From positions 7,998,001-8,062,000 of the forward strand of contig NZ_CP082164.1 in assembly GCF_023101685.1 (NCBI RefSeq): a stretch of DNA of 64,000 nt, written 5' to 3'. The number at the start of each line of letters is the position of its first letter. Position 1 is the first letter of the stretch. This stretch comes from Bradyrhizobium sp. 186 (GTDB taxonomy: Bacteria; Pseudomonadota; Alphaproteobacteria; Rhizobiales; Xanthobacteraceae). Both the position numbers and the translations under genes were made by a program. This document shows positions 1-12,000 of this stretch, piece after piece. Below the pieces are notes generated by a model that did no database searches, was not told where the DNA came from, and worked only from the letters and a program-made list of their open reading frames with translations.

Positions 1-3000
1 AAATGGCGAAGATTGGGGAACCGGCCGCGTAGGCTTCAACATTGTCGAAAACAAATTTGGCTCCCGTAGTGCCGTCGGCCTCCGTCCATGTTTCGGCGAC
101 GTTCAGGACAACCGCACCCGCGAAGTCGGCGAGTGTGGTAACCGCCAGCGACCGGACATCACTCGTTTGCACCGTCCAGGTACCGTTGCCGTTGTTCGTC
201 CCCGCGTTCAAACTCCAACCCAACGGAACACCGCTGACTGTGACCGTTATCAGGTCGTTCAGGTCCGACGAGGGATCGGCCAGGCCAAGGTTGATCTGCT
301 CGCCGGTGATCCCGGCCGGAGCTACTCCCGTCGCAAAGTCGGCGGCAGTCAATGATGTCACCCCTGCGAGGCGTATTTCCAGCAGGCTGGCGTTGCCGCC
401 GTTGAGAGCGCCATTCGCGGCGTTACCGTAGACGATCGTCTGGTTGTTGGCGGTATCGACGAACCAGGCAAACGTATGCGCCGCAACCGAGCTCGTCGCC
501 GTGGCCAATGACGTGCCAACCGACGTGATTGCAAAGCCCGAGGTGGCCGCAATTTTATCGGACCCCGACGCAAAATCGGTGATCCTGTCAAAGCCGGCGT
601 GGTTTGAGTCGCTGGCGACGGTATACCTGAACGTGTCGTTGCCAGTGCCGCCCGAGAGAATGTCAATGCCCGCTCCGCCGGTCAGCGTATCGTTCCCAGA
701 ACCTCCGAGAAGCAGATCGGAGCCATTTCCGCCATTCAAGGTATCGTCGCCACCGAGGCCCACCACGATATCGTTGCCGTCGCTGCCCGAGATTGTCTCA
801 CCGCTGGCGGTTCCGACCAGAGTATTATCCGACGAATTGCCGGTTAACCCCGCCAGCAGATCAGGCAAATTATCGGTGATCGCGGAATAGGTCGCGGTGC
901 CGCCTCCATTGAGTGCGATCGCGAGATTTCCGTTTTCGAAAGCAGTGGCGCTAGCCTGCCAGCTCGAAGCCAGGAGATCGAGAGTTCCTGTTGGAGAACC
1001 GTCAAAGTAGTTTTGCAACGCGCTTTCGAACGTTGCATTCGAGAGGATTTGTTCGAGCTGGGCGGAGGAGAAAACCAGCGTGATGTCGTCTGTACCATTT
1101 CCACCGTTATAGGTGGTCGTCCCATTGATGTGATTCCACGCTGTCACCAGAGTATCAGCGCCATTGCCCATCAATATCGACCAATTGCCGGGCGCCGATG
1201 GCGCGTTAAAGTCGAAAGTCGTGTCGGCGAAGTTCGCATCGTCGGCACCGTTTCCGAAATTGATCGTGTGCCCACTAACGCTGCCTGCAAGAGTGATTGT
1301 TACAGTCACCAGACTGCTGGAAAGGGAACCGTCCGTCGCGTGGTAAGTGAAACTGTCCGTGCCCAAGAAGGAGGTGTCAGTTCGCGTATATGTAAACGAG
1401 CCATTTGCAGTCAACGTCACTGTTCCGTGGGTGGGGTTTGTGTCTTTCACCGCCGTGATCGCACTGTCGGGATCGCTGTCATTGGCAAGGACACCTGCCG
1501 CGGACACAGTCAACGTATTACCGACGCTGGTATCCAAGATGTAGTTGTCGTTCACCGCCACGGGAGCGTCGTTTACGGCGGCGACGCTGATGACGACACT
1601 GTGCGAGACGCTGGAGCCGGCGCCGTCATTGACCACCACGTTCACCGTGCGGCCCGTCGTGGTTGGCGCGTCGCTGGTGTTGCTGTAGACGACGCCATCC
1701 AGGATCGTCTGGTAAGTGGCCTTTGAAGCCGCGCCGGTAACCGACAATACCCCGGTGGTCTGGGTATAGCTCACGGTCAGACCTGCCGCGGCTGCCGCCG
1801 CCGCCGCAGTCAAGGACAGCGATTCGACCGTGTTGCCGTCGGGCCGTGTCGTCAAGGTGGCCGTCATTGAGGTCAGATTGGCCGAGTCGACATCGGTGAT
1901 GGTCGCCGACGGTGCAATCACGACAGGCGTCTGTTCCGTGAACGCGGCCGTGGCGTCGTTGCCAGCTCCTGCACCGTTGAGGTCCACGACCGGGACGTCA
2001 TTTGCGGCGGCGACGCTGATGCTGACGCTGTGCGAGACGCTCGAGTCGGTGCCGTCACTGACTACCACGTTCACCGTCCGCAATGTCGTGGTCGGCGTAT
2101 CGCTGGTATCGTTGTAAACGATGCCGTCCAGGATGGTCTGGTAGGTAGCCTTTGAAGCCGAGCCGGTAACCGACAGTACCCCTGTGGTCTGGGTATAGCT
2201 CACGGTTAGACCTGCCGCGGCTGCCGTTGCCGCCGCATTCAAGGACAGCGATTCGACCGTGTTGCCGTCGGGCCGCGTCGTCAAGGTAGCTGTCAATGAA
2301 GTCAAGTTGGCCGAGTCGATGTCAATGATCGTCGCCGAAGGCGCAACCACCAGGGGCGTCTGCTCGGTGAACGAAGCGGTCGTATCATTTCCCGGCGTCG
2401 GACCATTGAGGTCCACAACGGGCGTGTCGTTGGTGCCGTGGATGGTGACGGTGACGAGCTGGCTGGCGGAGCCGTCGGAGGAGACGGCGGTGAAGCTGTC
2501 GGTGATCGACTGGCCGGCGCCGAGCTGCTGGATCGCGGTCTGCGAGTCGTCAGCGGTGTAGGTCCAGCTGCCGTCTGCGGCGAGCGTGAAGGTGCCGTAG
2601 CCGTTGCTGCCGGCGGTGGCGGCTTGGGTGGTGAAATTGGCCTGGCCCTGATCGGCGTCGGCGATGGTCAGCGCGCCGCTGGTGGTCAGGTTGCCGGCGG
2701 TGACGGCCACATCTTCGGTGACGTCGCCGGTGGCGACGCCGCCGATCACGGCGGTGTCGTTGGTGCCGTGGATGGTGACGGTGACGAGCTGGCTGGCGGA
2801 GCCGTCGGAGGAGACGGCGGTGAAGCTGTCGGTGATCGACTGGCCGGCGCCGAGCTGCTGGATCGCGGTCTGCGAGTCGTCAGCGGTGTAGGTCCAGCTG
2901 CCGTCTGCGGCGAGCGTGAAGGTGCCGTAGCCGTTGCTGCCGGCGGTGGCGGCTTGGGTGGTGAAATTGGCCTGGCCCTGATCGGCGTCGGCGATGGTCA

Positions 3001-6000
3001 GCGCGCCGCTGGTGGTCAGGTTGCCGGCGGTGACGGCCACATCTTCGGTGACGTCGCCGGTGGCGACGCCGCCGATCACGGCGGTGTCGTTGGTGCCGTG
3101 GATGGTGACGGTGACGAGCTGGCTGGCGGAGCCGTCGGAGGAGACGGCGGTGAAGCTGTCGGTGATCGACTGGCCGGCGCCGAGCTGCTGGATCGCGGTC
3201 TGCGAGTCGTCAGCGGTGTAGGTCCAGCTGCCGTCTGCGGCGAGCGTGAAGGTGCCGTAGCCGTTGCTGCCGGCGGTGGCGGCTTGGGTGGTGAAATTGG
3301 CCTGGCCCTGATCGGCGTCGGCGATGGTCAGCGCGCCGCTGGTGGTCAGGTTGCCGGCGGTGACGGCCACATCTTCGGTGACGTCGCCGGTGGCGACGCC
3401 GCCGATCACGGCGGTGTCGTTGGTGCCGTGGATGGTGACGGTGACGAGCTGGCTGGCGGAGCCGTCGGAGGAGACGGCGGTGAAGCTGTCGGTGATCGAC
3501 TGGCCGGCGCCGAGCTGCTGGATCGCGGTCTGCGAGTCGTCAGCGGTGTAGGTCCAGCTGCCGTCTGCGGCGAGCGTGAAGGTGCCGTAGCCGTTGCTGC
3601 CGGCGGTGGCGGCTTGGGTGGTGAAATTGGCCTGGCCCTGATCGGCGTCGGCGATGGTCAGCGCGCCGCTGGTGGTCAGGTTGCCGGCGGTGACGGCCAC
3701 ATCTTCGGTGACGTCGCCGGTGGCGACGCCGCCGATCACGGCGGTGTCGTTGGTGCCGTGGATGGTGACGGTGACGAGCTGGCTGGCGGAGCCGTCGGAG
3801 GAGACGGCGGTGAAGCTGTCGGTGATCGACTGGCCGGCGCCGAGCTGCTGGATCGCGGTCTGCGAGTCGTCAGCGGTGTAGGTCCAGCTGCCGTCTGCGG
3901 CGAGCGTGAAGGTGCCGTAGCCGTTGCTGCCGGCGGTGGCGGCTTGGGTGGTGAAATTGGCCTGGCCCTGATCGGCGTCGGCGATGGTCAGCGCGCCGCT
4001 GGTGGTCAGGTTGCCGGCGGTGACGGCCACATCTTCGGTGACGTCGCCGGTGGCGACGCCGCCGATCACGGCGGTGTCGTTGGTGCCGTGGATGGTGACG
4101 GTGACGAGCTGGCTGGCGGAGCCGTCGGAGGAGACGGCGGTGAAGCTGTCGGTGATCGACTGGCCGGCGCCGAGCTGCTGGATCGCGGTCTGCGAGTCGT
4201 CAGCGGTGTAGGTCCAGCTGCCGTCTGCGGCGAGCGTGAAGGTGCCGTAGCCGTTGCTGCCGGCGGTGGCGGCTTGGGTGGTGAAATTGGCCTGGCCCTG
4301 ATCGGCGTCGGCGATGGTCAGCGCGCCGCTGGTGGTCAGGTTGCCGGCGGTGACGGCCACATCTTCGGTGACGTCGCCGGTGGCGACGCCGCCGATCACG
4401 GCGGTGTCGTTGGTGCCGTGGATGGTGACGGTGACGAGCTGGCTGGCGGAGCCGTCGGAGGAGACGGCGGTGAAGCTGTCGGTGATCGACTGGCCGGCGC
4501 CGAGCTGCTGGATCGCGGTCTGCGAGTCGTCAGCGGTGTAGGTCCAGCTGCCGTCTGCGGCGAGCGTGAAGGTGCCGTAGCCGTTGCTGCCGGCGGTGGC
4601 GGCTTGGGTGGTGAAATTGGCCTGGCCCTGATCGGCGTCGGCGATGGTCAGCGCGCCGCTGGTGGTCAGGTTGCCGGCGGTGACGGCCACATCTTCGGTG
4701 ACGTCGCCGGTGGCGACGCCGCCGATCACGGCGGTGTCGTTGGTGCCGTGGATGGTGACGGTGACGAGCTGGCTGGCGGAGCCGTCGGAGGAGACGGCGG
4801 TGAAGCTGTCGGTGATCGACTGGCCGGCGCCGAGCTGCTGGATCGCGGTCTGCGAGTCGTCAGCGGTGTAGGTCCAGCTGCCGTCTGCGGCGAGCGTGAA
4901 GGTGCCGTAGCCGTTGCTGCCGGCGGTGGCGGCTTGGGTGGTGAAATTGGCCTGGCCCTGATCGGCGTCGGCGATGGTCAGCGCGCCGCTGGTGGTCAGG
5001 TTGCCGGCGGTGACGGCCACATCTTCGGTGACGTCGCCGGTGGCGACGCCGCCGATCACGGCGGTGTCGTTGGTGCCGTGGATGGTGACGGTGACGAGCT
5101 GGCTGGCGGAGCCGTCGGAGGAGACGGCGGTGAAGCTGTCGGTGATCGACTGGCCGGCGCCGAGCTGCTGGATCGCGGTCTGCGAGTCGTCAGCGGTGTA
5201 GGTCCAGCTGCCGTCTGCGGCGAGCGTGAAGGTGCCGTAGCCGTTGCTGCCGGCGGTGGCGGCTTGGGTGGTGAAATTGGCCTGGCCCTGATCGGCGTCG
5301 GCGATGGTCAGCGCGCCGCTGGTGGTCAGGTTGCCGGCGGTGACGGCCACATCTTCGGTGACGTCGCCGGTGGCGACGCCGCCGATCACGGCGGTGTCGT
5401 TGGTGCCGTGGATGGTGACGGTGACGAGCTGGCTGGCGGAGCCGTCGGAGGAGACGGCGGTGAAGCTGTCGGTGATCGACTGGCCGGCGCCGAGCTGCTG
5501 GATCGCGGTCTGCGAGTCGTCAGCGGTGTAGGTCCAGCTGCCGTCTGCGGCGAGCGTGAAGGTGCCGTAGCCGTTGCTGCCGGCGGTGGCGGCTTGGGTG
5601 GTGAAATTGGCCTGGCCCTGATCGGCGTCGGCGATGGTCAGCGCGCCGCTGGTGGTCAGGTTGCCGGCGGTGACGGCCACATCTTCGGTGACGTCGCCGG
5701 TGGCGACGCCGCCGATCACGGCGGTGTCGTTGGTGCCGTGGATGGTGACGGTGACGAGCTGGCTGGCGGAGCCGTCGGAGGAGACGGCGGTGAAGCTGTC
5801 GGTGATCGACTGGCCGGCGCCGAGCTGCTGGATCGCGGTCTGCGAGTCGTCAGCGGTGTAGGTCCAGCTGCCGTCTGCGGCGAGCGTGAAGGTGCCGTAG
5901 CCGTTGCTGCCGGCGGTGGCGGCTTGGGTGGTGAAATTGGCCTGGCCCTGATCGGCGTCGGCGATGGTCAGCGCGCCGCTGGTGGTCAGGTTGCCGGCGG

Positions 6001-9000
6001 TGACGGCCACATCTTCGGTGACGTCGCCGGTGGCGACGCCGCCGATCACGGCGGTGTCGTTGGTGCCGTGGATGGTGACGGTGACGAGCTGGCTGGCGGA
6101 GCCGTCGGAGGAGACGGCGGTGAAGCTGTCGGTGATCGACTGGCCGGCGCCGAGCTGCTGGATCGCGGTCTGCGAGTCGTCAGCGGTGTAGGTCCAGCTG
6201 CCGTCTGCGGCGAGCGTGAAGGTGCCGTAGCCGTTGCTGCCGGCGGTGGCGGCTTGGGTGGTGAAATTGGCCTGGCCCTGATCGGCGTCGGCGATGGTCA
6301 GCGCGCCGCTGGTGGTCAGGTTGCCGGCGGTGACGGCCACATCTTCGGTGACGTCGCCGGTGGCGACGCCGCCGATCACGGCGGTGTCGTTGGTGCCGTG
6401 GATGGTGACGGTGACGAGCTGGCTGGCGGAGCCGTCGGAGGAGACGGCGGTGAAGCTGTCGGTGATCGACTGGCCGGCGCCGAGCTGCTGGATCGCGGTC
6501 TGCGAGTCGTCAGCGGTGTAGGTCCAGCTGCCGTCTGCGGCGAGCGTGAAGGTGCCGTAGCCGTTGCTGCCGGCGGTGGCGGCTTGGGTGGTGAAATTGG
6601 CCTGGCCCTGATCGGCGTCGGCGATGGTCAGCGCGCCGCTGGTGGTCAGGTTGCCGGCGGTGACGGCCACATCTTCGGTGACGTCGCCGGTGGCGACGCC
6701 GCCGATCACGGCGGTGTCGTTGGTGCCGTGGATGGTGACGGTGACGAGCTGGCTGGCGGAGCCGTCGGAGGAGACGGCGGTGAAGCTGTCGGTGATCGAC
6801 TGGCCGGCGCCGAGCTGCTGGATCGCGGTCTGCGAGTCGTCAGCGGTGTAGGTCCAGCTGCCGTCTGCGGCGAGCGTGAAGGTGCCGTAGCCGTTGCTGC
6901 CGGCGGTGGCGGCTTGGGTGGTGAAATTGGCCTGGCCCTGATCGGCGTCGGCGATGGTCAGCGCGCCGCTGGTGGTCAGGTTGCCGGCGGTGACGGCCAC
7001 ATCTTCGGTGACGTCGCCGGTGGCGACGCCGCCGATCACGGCGGTGTCGTTGGTGCCGTGGATGGTGACGGTGACGAGCTGGCTGGCGGAGCCGTCGGAG
7101 GAGACGGCGGTGAAGCTGTCGGTGATCGACTGGCCGGCGCCGAGCTGCTGGATCGCGGTCTGCGAGTCGTCAGCGGTGTAGGTCCAGCTGCCGTCTGCGG
7201 CGAGCGTGAAGGTGCCGTAGCCGTTGCTGCCGGCGGTGGCGGCTTGGGTGGTGAAATTGGCCTGGCCCTGATCGGCGTCGGCGATGGTCAGCGCGCCGCT
7301 GGTGGTCAGGTTGCCGGCGGTGACGGCCACATCTTCGGTGACGTCGCCGGTGGCGACGCCGCCGATCACGGCGGTGTCGTTGGTGCCGTGGATGGTGACG
7401 GTGACGAGCTGGCTGGCGGAGCCGTCGGAGGAGACGGCGGTGAAGCTGTCGGTGATCGACTGGCCGGCGCCGAGCTGCTGGATCGCGGTCTGCGAGTCGT
7501 CAGCGGTGTAGGTCCAGCTGCCGTCTGCGGCGAGCGTGAAGGTGCCGTAGCCGTTGCTGCCGGCGGTGGCGGCTTGGGTGGTGAAATTGGCCTGGCCCTG
7601 ATCGGCGTCGGCGATGGTCAGCGCGCCGCTGGTGGTCAGGTTGCCGGCGGTGACGGCCACATCTTCGGTGACGTCGCCGGTGGCGACGCCGCCGATCACG
7701 GCGGTGTCGTTGGTGCCGTGGATGGTGACGGTGACGAGCTGGCTGGCGGAGCCGTCGGAGGAGACGGCGGTGAAGCTGTCGGTGATCGACTGGCCGGCGC
7801 CGAGCTGCTGGATCGCGGTCTGCGAGTCGTCAGCGGTGTAGGTCCAGCTGCCGTCTGCGGCGAGCGTGAAGGTGCCGTAGCCGTTGCTGCCGGCGGTGGC
7901 GGCTTGGGTGGTGAAATTGGCCTGGCCCTGATCGGCGTCGGCGATGGTCAGCGCGCCGCTGGTGGTCAGGTTGCCGGCGGTGACGGCCACATCTTCGGTG
8001 ACGTCGCCGGTGGCGACGCCGCCGATCACGGCGGTGTCGTTGGTGCCGTGGATGGTGACGGTGACGAGCTGGCTGGCGGAGCCGTCGGAGGAGACGGCGG
8101 TGAAGCTGTCGGTGATCGACTGGCCGGCGCCGAGCTGCTGGATCGCGGTCTGCGAGTCGTCAGCGGTGTAGGTCCAGCTGCCGTCTGCGGCGAGCGTGAA
8201 GGTGCCGTAGCCGTTGCTGCCGGCGGTGGCGGCTTGGGTGGTGAAATTGGCCTGGCCCTGATCGGCGTCGGCGATGGTCAGCGCGCCGCTGGTGGTCAGG
8301 TTGCCGGCGGTGACGGCCACATCTTCGGTGACGTCGCCGGTGGCGACGCCGCCGATCACGGCGGTGTCGTTGGTGCCGTGGATGGTGACGGTGACGAGCT
8401 GGCTGGCGGAGCCGTCGGAGGAGACGGCGGTGAAGCTGTCGGTGATCGACTGGCCGGCGCCGAGCTGCTGGATCGCGGTCTGCGAGTCGTCAGCGGTGTA
8501 GGTCCAGCTGCCGTCTGCGGCGAGCGTGAAGGTGCCGTAGCCGTTGCTGCCGGCGGTGGCGGCTTGGGTGGTGAAATTGGCCTGGCCCTGATCGGCGTCG
8601 GCGATGGTCAGCGCGCCGCTGGTGGTCAGGTTGCCGGCGGTGACGGCCACATCTTCGGTGACGTCGCCGGTGGCGACGCCGCCGATCACGGCGGTGTCGT
8701 TGGTGCCGTGGATGGTGACGGTGACGAGCTGGCTGGCGGAGCCGTCGGAGGAGACGGCGGTGAAGCTGTCGGTGATCGACTGGCCGGCGCCGAGCTGCTG
8801 GATCGCGGTCTGCGAGTCGTCAGCGGTGTAGGTCCAGCTGCCGTCTGCGGCGAGCGTGAAGGTGCCGTAGCCGTTGCTGCCGGCGGTGGCGGCTTGGGTG
8901 GTGAAATTGGCCTGGCCCTGATCGGCGTCGGCGATGGTCAGCGCGCCGCTGGTGGTCAGGTTGCCGGCGGTGACGGCCACATCTTCGGTGACGTCGCCGG

Positions 9001-12000
9001 TGGCGACGCCGCCGATCACGGCGGTGTCGTTGGTGCCGTGGATGGTGACGGTGACGAGCTGGCTGGCGGAGCCGTCGGAGGAGACGGCGGTGAAGCTGTC
9101 GGTGATCGACTGGCCGGCGCCGAGCTGCTGGATCGCGGTCTGCGAGTCGTCAGCGGTGTAGGTCCAGCTGCCGTCTGCGGCGAGCGTGAAGGTGCCGTAG
9201 CCGTTGCTGCCGGCGGTGGCGGCTTGGGTGGTGAAATTGGCCTGGCCCTGATCGGCGTCGGCGATGGTCAGCGCGCCGCTGGTGGTCAGGTTGCCGGCGG
9301 TGACGGCCACATCTTCGGTGACGTCGCCGGTGGCGACGCCGCCGATCACGGCGGTGTCGTTGGTGCCGTGGATGGTGACGGTGACGAGCTGGCTGGCGGA
9401 GCCGTCGGAGGAGACGGCGGTGAAGCTGTCGGTGATCGACTGGCCGGCGCCGAGCTGCTGGATCGCGGTCTGCGAGTCGTCAGCGGTGTAGGTCCAGCTG
9501 CCGTCTGCGGCGAGCGTGAAGGTGCCGTAGCCGTTGCTGCCGGCGGTGGCGGCTTGGGTGGTGAAATTGGCCTGGCCCTGATCGGCGTCGGCGATGGTCA
9601 GCGCGCCGCTGGTGGTCAGGTTGCCGGCGGTGACGGCCACATCTTCGGTGACGTCGCCGGTGGCGACGCCGCCGATCACGGCGGTGTCGTTGGTGCCGTG
9701 GATGGTGACGGTGACGAGCTGGCTGGCGGAGCCGTCGGAGGAGACGGCGGTGAAGCTGTCGGTGATCGACTGGCCGGCGCCGAGCTGCTGGATCGCGGTC
9801 TGCGAGTCGTCAGCGGTGTAGGTCCAGCTGCCGTCTGCGGCGAGCGTGAAGGTGCCGTAGCCGTTGCTGCCGGCGGTGGCGGCTTGGGTGGTGAAATTGG
9901 CCTGGCCCTGATCGGCGTCGGCGATGGTCAGCGCGCCGCTGGTGGTCAGGTTGCCGGCGGTGACGGCCACATCTTCGGTGACGTCGCCGGTGGCGACGCC
10001 GCCGATCACGGCGGTGTCGTTGGTGCCGTGGATGGTGACGGTGACGAGCTGGCTGGCGGAGCCGTCGGAGGAGACGGCGGTGAAGCTGTCGGTGATCGAC
10101 TGGCCGGCGCCGAGCTGCTGGATCGCGGTCTGCGAGTCGTCAGCGGTGTAGGTCCAGCTGCCGTCTGCGGCGAGCGTGAAGGTGCCGTAGCCGTTGCTGC
10201 CGGCGGTGGCGGCTTGGGTGGTGAAATTGGCCTGGCCCTGATCGGCGTCGGCGATGGTCAGCGCGCCGCTGGTGGTCAGGTTGCCGGCGGTGACGGCCAC
10301 ATCTTCGGTGACGTCGCCGGTGGCGACGCCGCCGATCACGGCGGTGTCGTTGGTGCCGTGGATGGTGACGGTGACGAGCTGGCTGGCGGAGCCGTCGGAG
10401 GAGACGGCGGTGAAGCTGTCGGTGATCGACTGGCCGGCGCCGAGCTGCTGGATCGCGGTCTGCGAGTCGTCAGCGGTGTAGGTCCAGCTGCCGTCTGCGG
10501 CGAGCGTGAAGGTGCCGTAGCCGTTGCTGCCGGCGGTGGCGGCTTGGGTGGTGAAATTGGCCTGGCCCTGATCGGCGTCGGCGATGGTCAGCGCGCCGCT
10601 GGTGGTCAGGTTGCCGGCGGTGACGGCCACATCTTCGGTGACGTCGCCGGTGGCGACGCCGCCGATCACGGCGGTGTCGTTGGTGCCGTGGATGGTGACG
10701 GTGACGAGCTGGCTGGCGGAGCCGTCGGAGGAGACGGCGGTGAAGCTGTCGGTGATCGACTGGCCGGCGCCGAGCTGCTGGATCGCGGTCTGCGAGTCGT
10801 CAGCGGTGTAGGTCCAGCTGCCGTCTGCGGCGAGCGTGAAGGTGCCGTAGCCGTTGCTGCCGGCGGTGGCGGCTTGGGTGGTGAAATTGGCCTGGCCCTG
10901 ATCGGCGTCGGCGATGGTCAGCGCGCCGCTGGTGGTCAGGTTGCCGGCGGTGACGGCCACATCTTCGGTGACGTCGCCGGTGGCGACGCCGCCGATCACG
11001 GCGGTGTCGTTGGTGCCGTGGATGGTGACGGTGACGAGCTGGCTGGCGGAGCCGTCGGAGGAGACGGCGGTGAAGCTGTCGGTGATCGACTGGCCGGCGC
11101 CGAGCTGCTGGATCGCGGTCTGCGAGTCGTCAGCGGTGTAGGTCCAGCTGCCGTCTGCGGCGAGCGTGAAGGTGCCGTAGCCGTTGCTGCCGGCGGTGGC
11201 GGCTTGGGTGGTGAAATTGGCCTGGCCCTGATCGGCGTCGGCGATGGTCAGCGCGCCGCTGGTGGTCAGGTTGCCGGCGGTGACGGCCACATCTTCGGTG
11301 ACGTCGCCGGTGGCGACGCCGCCGATCACGGCGGTGTCGTTGGTGCCGTGGATGGTGACGGTGACGAGCTGGCTGGCGGAGCCGTCGGAGGAGACGGCGG
11401 TGAAGCTGTCGGTGATCGACTGGCCGGCGCCGAGCTGCTGGATCGCGGTCTGCGAGTCGTCAGCGGTGTAGGTCCAGCTGCCGTCTGCGGCGAGCGTGAA
11501 GGTGCCGTAGCCGTTGCTGCCGGCGGTGGCGGCTTGGGTGGTGAAATTGGCCTGGCCCTGATCGGCGTCGGCGATGGTCAGCGCGCCGCTGGTGGTCAGG
11601 TTGCCGGCGGTGACGGCCACATCTTCGGTGACGTCGCCGGTGGCGACGCCGCCGATCACGGCGGTGTCGTTGGTGCCGTGGATGGTGACGGTGACGAGCT
11701 GGCTGGCGGAGCCGTCGGAGGAGACGGCGGTGAAGCTGTCGGTGATCGACTGGCCGGCGCCGAGCTGCTGGATCGCGGTCTGCGAGTCGTCAGCGGTGTA
11801 GGTCCAGCTGCCGTCTGCGGCGAGCGTGAAGGTGCCGTAGCCGTTGCTGCCGGCGGTGGCGGCTTGGGTGGTGAAATTGGCCTGGCCCTGATCGGCGTCG
11901 GCGATGGTCAGCGCGCCGCTGGTGGTCAGGTTGCCGGCGGTGACGGCCACATCTTCGGTGACGTCGCCGGTGGCGACGCCGCCGATCACGGCGGTGTCGT

